DNA of 64,000 bases from Sporopachydermia quercuum (Eukaryota > Ascomycota > Sporopachydermiomycetes > Sporopachydermiales > Sporopachydermiaceae), in NCBI GenBank assembly GCA_001599295.1, contig BCGN01000002.1, positions 1,116,001-1,180,000 of the forward strand, written 5' to 3'. Numbering within the stretch: position 1 is the first letter of the stretch; every line of letters begins with the position of its first letter. A model generated the notes under the pieces. It was not told the origin of the DNA, did no database searches, and saw nothing but the letters and a program-made list of their open reading frames with translations. The position numbers and the translations under genes were made by a program. Below, in pieces: positions 1 to 10,698 of the stretch.

Positions 1-2571
1 CTCGATTTCATTCTGATTTCTCGTTTCTCTATCCAAGTCTTTATTTTTCGATCCAAATTCCATTTTCACTTTCACATCTTCACCTTTTGTTTCAGCTTCA
101 GCCTCTTTCTTTGCTTCAACTACGTTACTATCACCATTTTCTGTCTTACCCTTTTTGGCCTTCTTTNGCTTCTTCTCCTTTGGCTTGAAATCATGCTTCA
201 AACTGTCAATCAAACCATTCATTTCAGGATCTTCAAATCCATGCAATAACAGGAACGATATAAGGATTTCGTGGTTGTTTAAAACCTCACCAATAGCGTC
301 CTTTGGTAAAATGTATCTATTAACAGGATTTTCATTGAATTCAAATACTATTGTTGAACCAAGAATGATTCTTTCAGTATGCTGAGATTGTAGACTAGTA
401 TCTTTTGCCTTTGGCACAGCTTTCCTTCTTGGTTTCTTCTCACTAGGTAGTTTAGTAGGCTTTTTAGTAGAATTGCTTTTTGGTGACGGTCGGTCTTTAC
501 TAGCACAGGAAGCAGTCGTTGAGAGTGTGGATTTTATTCGTTTAACAGTCTTTTGCCCTTGAGTGTCAGTCGTACTGTTATCTCGTTTAATTGGTATACC
601 TTTTGGAGCTAGAATCATACCAGGCTGAAAAGTTGGAGATCCTAACGGTTTAGCAGTAATTGGAGCTGGTTGTTGCTTAAGTATTGGTTTATCGACAGGC
701 TTACTTTGTATGTTTGATGGTTTGCTGCCAGCAGGTGATACAGCCATTGGTTGAGATTTCCTTTGATTATTTGGCGGCAAAGTACCATTACCTCTGTAGC
801 CTTGATAACCCATACTTTTGGCCCTACTGATATAACCTTGAAATCTCACGATTTGTTCCTGTGAAGCCTTTCCCGAGGCTACTATCTTCATGAGGGTGTT
901 TAAGCTAGGATCAACTCTTGCAATTGCGTTTAGGTTAGCAATCATCATATGGTTTTCTGGAGATTTAATGGACTCATCAGCAGCTTTACGAGCTACTAGT
1001 TTCTGTTTCTGAGGTTTGGAGGGAATAACGGTACTGCGGGGGCTGGGAACTGGAGCTGGGGTTGTAGAAGAGGGAGCACCATTAGAAGCAGTAGGCACAG
1101 ATGTAGAACGCGCAAGATTCGGCTTAGCCACTGTATCTGCAGCTGGTTTCATGGGTGTAACAGTATCACTTTTAGCATCAGCAGTAGGACTACTTGTTGT
1201 TTCAGCCTTATTATCATGTGTCTTACTAGCATCAGATCCAGATCCAGATCCAGCAGAACTTACTTCTGAATTTTCAATTTTCTTCTCAAGTGCTGAATCT
1301 TTCTCATGGGTACTTGGAAATACCTTCTCATCAACCGCCAAATTCTTGTTGTTCGCCTGACCTAAATCAGAGCTTCCCTTAAGAGTAGCAGTTGATTGGN
1401 GGTAATTGCCTTGGTCCTTTCTTGGTTCATTAATATTTTCCAGCGTTAGCAATGAAGAAGTGTTATTATTATTATTACTAGAAGAGGCTTTTGATGAGAG
1501 TTGATAGGATGAATTGTCTTCAGTAGTACCTGATGCTCTTTCTGCTGCTTTGGCAGAGTTTGGGTCAGCTGTAACGTTGTCACCAGCAGGTTTGCTTATG
1601 GTTTCTGTTGAGTCTTTTACTGCGTTCTCATTTCCAGGATAAGTATTGCTGTTATTGTTGGTNTTCTCCTGCTTGCCACCATCCTTGATAGCTTCTTTAC
1701 TACTAATACTACTATCAGTCGAAGCATCATCAGATTTCTTTATTTCTATTTCCCCGGTATCGCCACTGGCAGTAGCAGTCCGGCTCACTGTACCAGATTC
1801 TGAGAGTTCAGGGCTCTTTTCCAACGCTTCGTTCTTCACTGGTTGTGCTGGTTCAGATTTAGCCACCACAATCTCTCTTCCTAGAGGACTCTGCTGAAAG
1901 ACGGTTGTTTGAATAGCAGCTTTTGATGCCGTATGGTCTTTCCTTTCTAATTTCTGCAGCTCCTCCAACGGTTTTATAGTACCCGATTCAATACATTTCC
2001 TTATACTATCGCTTATGATTTCTCGAACTATTTTCCCTTCAGTATCAACAATTGCTTTCCGCTTGTTTCTCAACGTCTTCAGTTTATATATCGAAACTCT
2101 TCTGGGATCATCGTCCTTCACAGCAAATAACTTTACATCAAAAATATGAGGACCAATTGTAAGCTTACACTCACATAGTTTATTCATTCGCTCTCTGGCG
2201 TTAAATCCACCTTCCGGTAGCTTTCTTCCTCTAGGTGGTCGAGTCCAAAATGTCTGAAACATACTTCCTGATGTCCAAATGTATCGTGAATATATTAAAG
2301 AAGCAAATAGCACGTAAGAATCCTTTACTGAAAAAGGATTCTTCAACAGCTTAATATCAGGGGTTTCACTTGATACGGGAAATCCATCATGAGCTCTATA
2401 AGGTATTGTAAGATCTTTCACCTCATCCTCTTCAGTATTTGCATGTTTTTCTTGCTGCTGTTGTAACGTTCTTTTAGTTTTAACAGCATTCCTTCTCATC
2501 CATTTGCTGGATGATGCATTTCTGCCACCTATCTTCGTTTTGGTATGTCTAGAAGATCTACTTGGTGCCAT
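1..2571 (-). CDS. SWC3: SWR1 chromatin-remodelling complex subunit Swc3 (3' end off the window)
   Basis: Subunit of the SWR1 complex, which exchanges H2A for H2A.Z in nucleosomes. The frame is open from an ATG at 2571 to the window edge (857 codons, no stop reached). About residues 60-135 carry the family core: a VLFASLIYSRYIWTSG segment, an MFQTFW.RPPRGRK segment and KLCECKLTIGPHIFDVKLF, which I recognise as the conserved N-terminal block of yeast Swc3. Near the visible end, an ILGSTIVFEFNENPVNRYILP segment matches the second conserved block. Between them lies a long low-complexity region rich in Ser, Thr, Lys, Pro and Gln. Ns at 167, 1400 and 1663 sit inside codons and do not break the frame. 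It is divergent from SMC5 across 715 bp. The assignment rests on the two conserved blocks; the C-terminus is unseen. Confidence 0.82.
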   Translation of the reverse strand, partial: MAPSRSSRHTKTKIGGRNASSSKWMRRNAVKTKRTLQQQQEKHANTEEDEVKDLTIPYRAHDGFPVSSETPDIKLLKNPFSVKDSYVLFASLIYSRYIWTSGSMFQTFWTRPPRGRKLPEGGFNARERMNKLCECKLTIGPHIFDVKLFAVKDDDPRRVSIYKLKTLRNKRKAIVDTEGKIVREIISDSIRKCIESGTIKPLEELQKLERKDHTASKAAIQTTVFQQSPLGREIVVAKSEPAQPVKNEALEKSPELSESGTVSRTATASGDTGEIEIKKSDDASTDSSISSKEAIKDGGKQEXTNNNSNTYPGNENAVKDSTETISKPAGDNVTADPNSAKAAERASGTTEDNSSYQLSSKASSSNNNNNTSSLLTLENINEPRKDQGNYXQSTATLKGSSDLGQANNKNLAVDEKVFPSTHEKDSALEKKIENSEVSSAGSGSGSDASKTHDNKAETTSSPTADAKSDTVTPMKPAADTVAKPNLARSTSVPTASNGAPSSTTPAPVPSPRSTVIPSKPQKQKLVARKAADESIKSPENHMMIANLNAIARVDPSLNTLMKIVASGKASQEQIVRFQGYISRAKSMGYQGYRGNGTLPPNNQRKSQPMAVSPAGSKPSNIQSKPVDKPILKQQPAPITAKPLGSPTFQPGMILAPKGIPIKRDNSTTDTQGQKTVKRIKSTLSTTASCASKDRPSPKSNSTKKPTKLPSEKKPRRKAVPKAKDTSLQSQHTERIILGSTIVFEFNENPVNRYILPKDAIGEVLNNHEILISFLLLHGFEDPEMNGLIDSLKHDFKPKEKKXKKAKKGKTENGDSNVVEAKKEAEAETKGEDVKVKMEFGSKNKDLDRETRNQNEIE

Positions 2572-3286
2572 TATTGTCAACTAGGCCTGTTCCATTACAA
2601 CCTGAGATCAACAGTAGGTACAATAGTGTCTTCGAATAATGTCCAGTCAACAACACAATGACAACTGCTGTAATCTGCAATCAAGTGCCGGCTACTATTA
2701 GAAGTATTGATATCTAATCTTTTTTTACAAATTATGAGCTCAATACTATCTACAAATGACTTTAAACGAGCATCAAACCAGCTTCCTATCACCTCATTGT
2801 TTTATTTGTTGCGAAGTGATATCTGAACAGACTCCTCTTTACCTAAGAGACTGTCAACTTACACGATAAAGGCAAGTTTTACGGGTACTGAGCAGAAATC
2901 GGAGAAGATGGAATTGTTTATAAGTACGGAAATAATTACATGAAAACCGGAAACCCACGAAAGTCATCCTTTTATCTTTTTATTGATTACAAAATCAACA
3001 ATGATTATTGATTTCATGAGACACCCTGACGCGTAACATGGAATGGCGCATTATGTCGCATCTACAACAATAAGCCACAATGATACAAATATTAAAAGAT
3101 AAAGCCAGAGAGGAATCCAGAGAAGAAGCCAGAGAGTTCTTTTGTTCCCTTAGTTCACCCAGATCTTTGAATGTATATAGAAACAAGTTCCAAATATGAA
3201 TAGCTGCCCTTGGATCTGTTAGGTTCAGTTTTATGTTACCTGTTTCCTTCACTTGTTTTCTATAGAACATGAAGTAGGTGCATACA
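2572..3286. promoter_or_regulatory. Divergent promoter region SWC3 / SMC5
   Basis: Gene-free 715 bp between two start codons. It contains an ACGCGT (MluI cell-cycle box) at 3029-3034, listed separately. A minus-strand frame of 65 codons at 2595-2792 looks like chance: low-complexity composition and no recognisable family. Confidence 0.6.
3029..3034. promoter_or_regulatory. MCB element ACGCGT upstream of SMC5
   Basis: Perfect palindromic MluI cell-cycle box, 253 bp upstream of the SMC5 ATG. In yeasts this is the binding core of the G1/S factor MBF. SMC5 is needed from S phase on, so the position makes biological sense, but a six-base match can arise by chance. Confidence 0.4.
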
Positions 3287-6200
3287 ATGACGGATATAGG
3301 ATCAAGATTAGGAACCGGGCTAGCACTGNTGGAGGTGGAGTCTTCAAAGTTCGAAATTGACGGGGGAATCAGGAAGAAAGCTAGAGTTGATCTATGTACT
3401 GGCGAAAGAGATTTCTCTGAGTTCNCACCTGGTTCAATTATCTCCATTCAAGTTAGAAACTTCATTACTTTCGCATTTGCAGAGTTTCACATGGGTCCAG
3501 CTTTAAACTTGGTGATTGGGCCAAATGGTACGGGAAAATCAACCTTGGTTTCTGCTATTTGTCTAGGTTTAGGAGGACGTCCAGAACTAATCGGCAGACA
3601 GAAGAACCTGGGGGAATTTGTGAAGAATGGTGAAACCAGCGGTTGGATTAAGATCAAATTACAGAATCTCGATAGGAGCAGACCTTTAATCATTGAAAGA
3701 GTGTTGACTACTTCTAATAACAGCAGTGATTGGAAAATCGACAACCGTAGTGCAAAATACTCTGAGATAAAGGCAATTTTGCAGAAATTGAATGTTCAAG
3801 TTGATAACCTGTGCCAGTTTCTTCCTCAAGACAAGGTAGTTGAATTTGCTCAGATGAAGCCTGAGAAGCTTCTGAGGGAAACTGAAAGGGCTGTTGGCTC
3901 AGCCGAATTGTTAGACCAACACGATCAACTTATCAAATTTGACAAAGAAGTGGAATCATTGAACAGTACTATTGAAACGTCTGATGATACTTTAGATGAA
4001 CTGTTACAGCTGCAAAGAGATACCGAAGAAAGAGTATCTAAACACGTGGAATCTATAAGAATTAAGAAACAGGTGTCTTTATTTGAGAAAGTATTGCAAT
4101 ATGCTATAGTCAATGACTTCAGAACTGAATACACCGAACATAAAGATAGATATAGTCGTTCCAAGAAGATTGTGGAAACACTTGCAACCAAGTATAAAGT
4201 AATCGAGGATGCTGAGTTATTAGCTGAAAGCAGAAGAAAGAAAGCTGAAGTAGTTCAAAAGAAAAGAATCGCCAAAGTCTCAACCGTGAAAGAACTAATC
4301 AGAACATTGACATCAAGAATCCAAATCGTTGATCATGAAATTGCTGGTCTAAGAGGTAAATCCAAAGCTATTCGAGCGGCTAAAGAGAAACGTATAAGTA
4401 ATCTGAAAAGCGCTCAGGAAGATCTGCAGAAATTGAAGCAAATGAATTACAGTTTCACTGAGGAAGAAAACGAAGAATTAAACGCTCTGAATCTTCAGAT
4501 CTTAGAATTCAACAAACAAGAACAAGATATACAGAACAAAGTGTCAAATCTTCAGAGTGATATAAGGAATTTGGAACAGCAAGGTAAAAGAACCAAGCAT
4601 TTAATACAGGCAAGGGAGAGTGATTTAGAGAAAGATGATAGATCTGAAGTTTTAGCAGGAATCAAAGGGAAACTTTCAGAAAACGTTCAAAGAGCTATAC
4701 CATTCATCCGTAGCCGTAGAAATGAATGGAATAATAACATATACGATCCACCTGTTGTTTCTATAAATTTGAAGGATACTCGATATGCTGGTGCTATTGA
4801 AGCAGTCATTAGTCTAATCAATTTCATGACATTCACAACAGTTGATCGTGGCTCTTACTTGAAAATATGTGAAGAAGTCTTAGACAGACAGAATATGAAT
4901 GTTCCTATAAAAGATTACTCCAACTCGAAACAATCTAAACTGTCAGATTTAACTGCTCCTTTAATTAGTAAATCTGAACTCACAAAATATGGTTTTGATG
5001 GATATGCTATTGATTTCATTACTGGTCCAGAGCCTGTTCTGCATATGCTCTGTATGGAAAATCGTATAAATAATGTTCCTGTATCATTGGAACCTTTGAA
5101 TGATAGACAAGTTAACCAGGTAGTGAATCTTAAAGATGCCAATGGTAGTCCTCTATTCAATAGATTTATCTCCGGTCATACTATGTATACTGTTAGAAGA
5201 TCTCGATATGGTTTAAAAGAAGTATTTATTCAAACTGAAGACGTGAAACCTCCTAGAATTCTTGCATCTTCTGCTACAGCTATCAATCGTGAAAGAATAA
5301 CTACTAAGATTGAAGAGTTCAAGAAAGATCTTTCTACAATTGAAATGAAGCATAGAGAAGTTGCTTCTGAACTAAACGTGCTTAAAGACTCTTCTCGTAA
5401 GATTCAACATGAGAAAACTACTATACTGGATAAACGAAAGAAGCTCAATGATAAAAAGTCGTTAACCCATAGATGGAAGCAAAATATGAGGAAGAAGAAA
5501 GAACAAATCAGTGTTTTAGAACATGAAGTGGAAACTGATAATATCGATGCTGTAAAGCAAGCGGAGACAGATATTAATAGCCATTTGATTGATAGAACAA
5601 AACTTGTTGTCAATTTAACTGAACAATGTGAAAATTTATACCCATTAACAATTAAGTTATCAATATCCAATTTTGATGTCATTGGTACCAAATCTGATCA
5701 TGATACTATAAGGAAATATAGAAAGTTGTTTGAAGCTGCCAGACAAAAGCACGTCGATGAAAATCATGAATTGAAGGCCAAACTACTGGAAATGAAACAG
5801 AAATTGAAGGTAATGGCTACTAACTGTAAAGAAATCAGAGCGGAATTGGAACCTGAAGAGGTCGAGGCACTAGAAAATGCCATTACCGATTATTCAGACA
5901 AGGGGGAACTCACGGCAACTGTAATTGAACATGAATTGAGAAAGCTGAAGAGTGATTTAGAGCTGAATGGCAGTGGTTCAGAAGACGATATCGCTGTATT
6001 TGAACAAAGGCAAGAAGAAATTGAGAAACTGCAGCAGAAAAAAAATAATTTGAATAACGAAAGGCAACAGCTAGAAGAGAGAATATCTGGAATCAGAGAC
6101 CGTTGGCTACCTGAGTTAGAACGTCTGGTGGAAACGATATCGTCAAGGTTCTCTGAGTCGTTTGCAGCAGTTGGAAGTGCAGGAGAAGTTCAGCTAGTTA

Positions 6201-6607
6201 AATCTCAGTATTTTAGAGACTGGAGGCTTGAGATTCTAGTGAAATTCCGCGATGCTGCAGAACTGAGAATGCTTGATTCTTGTTTTCAATCCGGTGGTGA
6301 AAGAGCTGTTTCTACGGTTTTTTTTATCATTGCTTTACAGGGATTATCGCAAGCTCCATTCAGAGTCATTGACGAGATCAACCAAGGTATGGATCCAAAG
6401 AATGAACGTATTGTTCATAAGCATTTAGTTAATACCGCATGTATGGAAAACAGCTCGCAGTATTTCTTAATTTCTCCTAAGCTATTGCAGGATTTACATT
6501 ATGATCCGAAGATGGAAATCATTTGTATTTTTGCAGGATTATATATTCCCGATCCTGTAAGTGATAATACTATGGCTAAGGTGGCGGATCTGACAAATTA
6601 TATGTAA
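3287..6607 (+). CDS. SMC5: Smc5, core ATPase of the SMC5/6 complex
   Basis: Structural maintenance of chromosomes protein that pairs with Smc6 in DNA repair and replication-fork processing. The product is 1106 aa, the usual size. Residues 78-85 are the Walker A motif GPNGTGKS, preceded by a short Smc5-type N-terminus. Two long coiled-coil arms rich in Lys, Glu and Gln flank a hinge at about 440-640. The ABC signature FQSGGERAVST lies near residue 1000 and Walker B (FRVIDEINQGMDP) near 1025; the QGMDP ending is typical of Smc5. I took the first ATG (3287); an upstream in-frame GTG is not a likely eukaryotic start. There is no intron. Two Ns (3329, 3425) fall in the N-terminal 50 codons. Confidence 0.96.
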   Translation: MTDIGSRLGTGLALXEVESSKFEIDGGIRKKARVDLCTGERDFSEFXPGSIISIQVRNFITFAFAEFHMGPALNLVIGPNGTGKSTLVSAICLGLGGRPELIGRQKNLGEFVKNGETSGWIKIKLQNLDRSRPLIIERVLTTSNNSSDWKIDNRSAKYSEIKAILQKLNVQVDNLCQFLPQDKVVEFAQMKPEKLLRETERAVGSAELLDQHDQLIKFDKEVESLNSTIETSDDTLDELLQLQRDTEERVSKHVESIRIKKQVSLFEKVLQYAIVNDFRTEYTEHKDRYSRSKKIVETLATKYKVIEDAELLAESRRKKAEVVQKKRIAKVSTVKELIRTLTSRIQIVDHEIAGLRGKSKAIRAAKEKRISNLKSAQEDLQKLKQMNYSFTEEENEELNALNLQILEFNKQEQDIQNKVSNLQSDIRNLEQQGKRTKHLIQARESDLEKDDRSEVLAGIKGKLSENVQRAIPFIRSRRNEWNNNIYDPPVVSINLKDTRYAGAIEAVISLINFMTFTTVDRGSYLKICEEVLDRQNMNVPIKDYSNSKQSKLSDLTAPLISKSELTKYGFDGYAIDFITGPEPVLHMLCMENRINNVPVSLEPLNDRQVNQVVNLKDANGSPLFNRFISGHTMYTVRRSRYGLKEVFIQTEDVKPPRILASSATAINRERITTKIEEFKKDLSTIEMKHREVASELNVLKDSSRKIQHEKTTILDKRKKLNDKKSLTHRWKQNMRKKKEQISVLEHEVETDNIDAVKQAETDINSHLIDRTKLVVNLTEQCENLYPLTIKLSISNFDVIGTKSDHDTIRKYRKLFEAARQKHVDENHELKAKLLEMKQKLKVMATNCKEIRAELEPEEVEALENAITDYSDKGELTATVIEHELRKLKSDLELNGSGSEDDIAVFEQRQEEIEKLQQKKNNLNNERQQLEERISGIRDRWLPELERLVETISSRFSESFAAVGSAGEVQLVKSQYFRDWRLEILVKFRDAAELRMLDSCFQSGGERAVSTVFFIIALQGLSQAPFRVIDEINQGMDPKNERIVHKHLVNTACMENSSQYFLISPKLLQDLHYDPKMEIICIFAGLYIPDPVSDNTMAKVADLTNYM

Positions 6608-6771
6608 CTATACGTAGCATAGGTAGTATAACTTGCATAGATAATCTGTATAATAAGAAAGCGTGGTTTTCTGGATTTACAGAATTTGTATCTCGTATTT
6701 TATATTTGGTCCAATTTCTTATTTACATGATGTTTAGATTTATATCCGAATTTTATCTATGAGATGGAAGC

Positions 6772-8502
6772 TTATAATTCCTGTTCAAGACGTTCAATCC
6801 CGCTGTTTAACCGTTCTAATGTATCTCTAGTTTCCAGCAAACCGTACAGTACTGGCAATTTGGTACCAGGTATGCTCCCGCTCAGTGCAAATCGTAATGT
6901 CTCAAATATAGGTTTTTTCTTGATGTCCAAATCTTTAGCAACTTTGTTTAGCAGTTGATTGAAATGAGAAGGGTCTCCTTTTGATGGTAAATTATTGATA
7001 AATTCGTTCAGAATTCTAATGGAAGTGTTAACTGAGTTGCTCTCCCTCAACTGCTTAATAAATGCAACTGACTCTTCATTGGTATAATCACAAGGTTCAA
7101 AGAAATAGCCAGCAACTTGTTTGAAATCGTTGATACTGCTNAAAGAAGCACCAACTATTTTCAGGACATCCGCAACATAATTCTCAGAGTATTTATTTCC
7201 ATATGCAGTAGTTATTTGATTATAGCATTGGTCAAATAAAGAGGAATAGGTTTCTGGGTTGTTCAAACGTTCAGTAAGAAAATGCTTATTGAAAAAGAAC
7301 AACTTTTTATCGTCGACTTTTGCATTTCCTTTAGTTAAATCATCAACAGAAAACAATTTCTCTAACTGTTCTAAATGAAATACTTCTGACAATTCAGAAT
7401 CAGTTCTTCTTGGTGACCAACCGAACAATGCAACGAAATTTATCACAGCTTCAGGCAAAAAACCTTTATCTCTCATGCTTAAAATGCCAATATCTCCGGA
7501 TCGTTTACTTAGTTTCTTATCTGCATCGACTGAAGTAAGAAGAGGAATATGTACAAATTCAGGTTCTCTCCAGCCAAATGCTCTGTACAAAGCAATATGC
7601 TTGGGTGTAGATGGTAGCCATTCTTCACCTCTTACAACGTGAGTGATTCCCATTAAATGATCATCTACAACATTAGCAAAATGATATGTCGGTAATCCAT
7701 CTGATTTCATAAGTACTATATCATCATATCTCACATCGTTATGATTGACTTGTACTTGATGATTAATTCTTCCATGTAGAAGATCTGTGAACTCAGGGTA
7801 AAGTTTAGGAGCCCGGAATCTGATTGTAAACGAATCTCCGTGATCAACTTTGGCCGAGACATCTTCCTTTAATATTTCATAACAGTGTCTATCATATGAA
7901 GCTGTAGTTGGGGGATGTAGTTTTAGTGCAGACTCCTTCAGTTCTTTTAATCTTGCTTTAGAACAAAAGCATCTATATGCATGTCCTGACTGTAGCAAAA
8001 TCTCAATGTACTTTTTATAAATATCCTTTCTTTCGCTTTGTCTATAAGGAGCAAATGGGCCTNCTTCTTTGGGACCCTCATCAATTTTCAACCCACACCA
8101 TGCTAATGTCTCGTAAATATTCTCTTCAGCACCTTGGACTAATCTTTTTTGATCTGTATCTTCCAACCGCAGTAAGAATTGACCTCCAGTGCTTTTAGCT
8201 AGTAAATAGTTATATAAAGCTGTTCTCAATGATCCNAGATGAAGAAATCCTGTTGGCGATGGAGCAAATCGAGTTCTAACTGGAGTTATTGGTTGTTTGA
8301 TTGAGTTTGTTTTTACATTTAAGTTCAAAGCTGGTTTCTTTTTCCCATTGAACGACAGCCTTTTCGTAGTGTTTAGTTCAGCTTTAAGAGCACTTTTACT
8401 AGTAAAAGACCGACATTTCGTCTTTATTGGACTTCTTTCTACTAACATGAGTCCTCTCGCACTCCAATGCACTCCTGGTTTATACATTTTTTTTTTCTTC
8501 AT
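6772..8502 (-). CDS. MSE1: Mitochondrial glutamyl-tRNA synthetase
   Basis: Class I aminoacyl-tRNA synthetase that charges mitochondrial tRNA-Glu. It has 576 aa from the ATG at 8502 (a second ATG at 8487 is possible). A basic, Ser-rich N-terminus of about 70 residues looks like a mitochondrial presequence. The HIGH-type signature [12 protein letters not shown] lies at about residues 79-90 and the KMSKS-type loop KKLSKRSGD near residue 330. The sequence between them (LRLEDTD, the [14 protein letters not shown] segment) is characteristic of GluRS. The all-alpha anticodon-binding C-terminal half follows. Ns at 7141, 8063 and 8236 each affect one codon. It is convergent with SMC5, 164 bp apart. 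Confidence 0.95.
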   Translation of the reverse strand: MKKKKMYKPGVHWSARGLMLVERSPIKTKCRSFTSKSALKAELNTTKRLSFNGKKKPALNLNVKTNSIKQPITPVRTRFAPSPTGFLHXGSLRTALYNYLLAKSTGGQFLLRLEDTDQKRLVQGAEENIYETLAWCGLKIDEGPKEXGPFAPYRQSERKDIYKKYIEILLQSGHAYRCFCSKARLKELKESALKLHPPTTASYDRHCYEILKEDVSAKVDHGDSFTIRFRAPKLYPEFTDLLHGRINHQVQVNHNDVRYDDIVLMKSDGLPTYHFANVVDDHLMGITHVVRGEEWLPSTPKHIALYRAFGWREPEFVHIPLLTSVDADKKLSKRSGDIGILSMRDKGFLPEAVINFVALFGWSPRRTDSELSEVFHLEQLEKLFSVDDLTKGNAKVDDKKLFFFNKHFLTERLNNPETYSSLFDQCYNQITTAYGNKYSENYVADVLKIVGASXSSINDFKQVAGYFFEPCDYTNEESVAFIKQLRESNSVNTSIRILNEFINNLPSKGDPSHFNQLLNKVAKDLDIKKKPIFETLRFALSGSIPGTKLPVLYGLLETRDTLERLNSGIERLEQEL

Positions 8503-9128
8503 GAATTGTACCACCCAATACTCAATTTGATAGCATAACTTCGCAAACTTCTACAACCGTTCACCAGACTACTGCTACAGGAGCATAACTAGGCAATGCC
8601 GCATCCTCTATGTATTATATCCATGGGAACTCCCAGTATAGAATCACTGATGTTCTCATAGAACACACATATTGCTTTTTCTTCGCTGAATGATCCATCA
8701 ACACACAAATACGAAGAAGCGAAAAATGAATGTCCCAAATCAAGTGCCTGTATTGCATCTGCCATGTTAAAGTTTAAGGTTTATGTAATTTGATATAAGG
8801 TTTGTACAAGTGAAATTAGCAATTAGTCCCGAAGATTGCGATCGGGTTATCCTCAATTGATAGCATAAACGATTAGAGAAAAAGAGTGCTTATATGATTA
8901 GTATTGAAGAGCTGAGTAACGGATTAATACCTTAACGTTCTAAGAACTGCAGTTTATACAAGATATGTGGAAAAACAATGGACCTTGATTTCTGTAGTTC
9001 TAGTTAATTGATAGTATGAGGTAATGGGGATAGAGTAAATCGACACATCCCTTGTAGTGAATGATAGTCAAACAATAGGATACCAGTGGGATTATATTTG
9101 TTAATTTTGATATAGATAGCATTTGGGA
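8503..9128. other. Divergent region MSE1 / L2HGDH-like with one small open frame
   Basis: 626 bp between the MSE1 start and the start of the next gene. The only open frame of note is a 58-codon minus-strand frame at 8589-8765, listed separately. No tRNA or repeat was seen. Confidence 0.5.
8589..8765 (-). CDS. Possible small protein of 58 aa, or upstream ORF of MSE1
   Basis: The frame runs from ATG (8765) to TAG (8589) on the same strand as MSE1 and ends 86 bp before the MSE1 start, so it could also be an upstream ORF in the MSE1 leader. The product begins MADAIQALDLGHSFF and ends IIHRGCGIA. It has a balanced composition, four Cys and no transmembrane segment. I do not recognise the family, and an open frame of this length can be chance. 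Confidence 0.25.
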   Translation of the reverse strand: MADAIQALDLGHSFFASSYLCVDGSFSEEKAICVFYENISDSILGVPMDIIHRGCGIA

Positions 9129-10589
9129 ATGTCGGTATTCAGAGCGCCTGGTGTGCTGAGAAAATTCTCAACATCAGCGAAATTAAATGCCGATTATTCA
9201 CATGTGGTGATTGGAGCTGGTGTAGTTGGTTTAGCAATCGCTGCTAAGTTAGCTCAAAGACCAGGAACAGACGTGTTGCTACTAGAAAGGCATTTGGAAC
9301 CAGGAACAGAAACTTCAGCTAGAAATTCTGAGGTAATTCATGCTGGCCTTTATTTTCCACCAGAAAGTCTGAGAACCAAATTATGCATAAGAGGAAAAGA
9401 GCTACTTTATACAACTGCAAAGCAAGCAGGTGTAGAAATGAGGAAATGTGGTAAGTATGGTATTCTACAAGAACATACAGTGTGAACAGGATTTGATATN
9501 GGATATTAATTTGGAATACTAACACTAATGTATGCTAAGGGAAATGGATTGTTGCACAAAATGAAAGTGAGCATGAATATCTGGAGAAAATGTACCATAG
9601 GGTGAAAGCTCTTGATGTAAGTTAAAGAAGTTGAGGCAAAGAGAACAATTAGGATATAACGATTTCAAAGAATTTTCTCCCAGATTATTAACAAAATAAA
9701 TGTTTTTACAAGCAGATTCCGATTGACTTTGTTCCTTTAGATGAAGCTAAAGAAATTGAACCATTCATTCAAGCGAATGCTGCCATACTCAACTCTCCTT
9801 CTACCGGGATAATTTCAGCTCATTCACTTATGAATTATCTTCAAGCCCTTGTACAGGATAACGAAGGAGACATTGCAATAGGAACTGAAGTGGTTGGTAT
9901 TGAAAAAAACGGTAACGAATATTTACTGTCTACTAAATCCACTATATCCAACGAGGAAACCGAAATATCAGCAGAGCATGTTATTAATTCTGCTGGCCAC
10001 GGTGCACCTAAAATAGCTAATATGATATTGCCCCCAGATCAGCATGTAACGGCATACTATGCTAAAGGTAATTACTTTTCTTACGCCTCACACGATATCA
10101 AAGTGAATCGCTTGATTTATCCTTGCCCAAACTATGCATCATTAGGTACTCATTTGACAATTGATTTGGATGGAAAGATTAAATTCGGTCCTGATTTACA
10201 ATGGGTAAGTTAATCATTTGTTTGCGAAGTACTATTTTTTATTGATATGCTCATTGGTATTGGTTGTTGATTCATACTAATACAATAATATGTATGATTA
10301 GGTTGACGATCCTAATGATTTATCACCATCTACCGAAAACCTTTATTCCGCTTACGAAGCAGTAAAGCGTTATATTCCATCTATAAAACCTGGCGATTTA
10401 ATTCCTGACTATGCTGGTATCAGACCTAAAATCGTTGACCAGAACTTCAAAGATTTCCAAGATTTTATCGTAAGAAGAGAAACAGCCGTGGGGCATGAGA
10501 ATTTCGTTAATTTGCTAAGCATAGAGAGTCCTGGTTTAACATCATCAATGGCCATTGGCGAATATGTTGATGGCCTACTTCACAACTAA
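9129..10589 (+). CDS. FAD-dependent oxidoreductase, L-2-hydroxyglutarate dehydrogenase-like
   Basis: Four exons: 9129-9450, 9540-9616, 9716-10204 and 10302-10589, giving 391 aa. Donors are GTAAGT and a TACTAAC branch point is visible in the first intron. The N-terminus (FRAPGVLRKFSTSAKL) looks like a mitochondrial presequence. Residues 26-40 hold the dinucleotide motif GxGxxG (VVIGAGVVG), followed by the LLERHLEPGTETSARNSEVI.HAGLYF block and, near the C-terminus, IESPGLTSS.AI.EYV. These are hallmarks of the L2HGDH/LhgO branch of the DAO family, which oxidises L-2-hydroxyglutarate to 2-oxoglutarate. Substrate is inferred from family only. I am not aware of an S. cerevisiae counterpart. An N at 9500 is intronic. 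Confidence 0.88.
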
Positions 10590-10698
10590 AACTGTAAACT
10601 TCCAACAATTATAGAAAGGAAAGAAATCCCAGAAAAGATCGATCGAGTCGTCTTGTTCATTATAATACATTTCACTTGTTTTCATTCATCAAATATAC

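Noticed and set aside
3278-3286. An upstream GTG start for SMC5
   Set aside because: Nuclear yeast genes start at ATG; the first in-frame ATG at 3287 fits.
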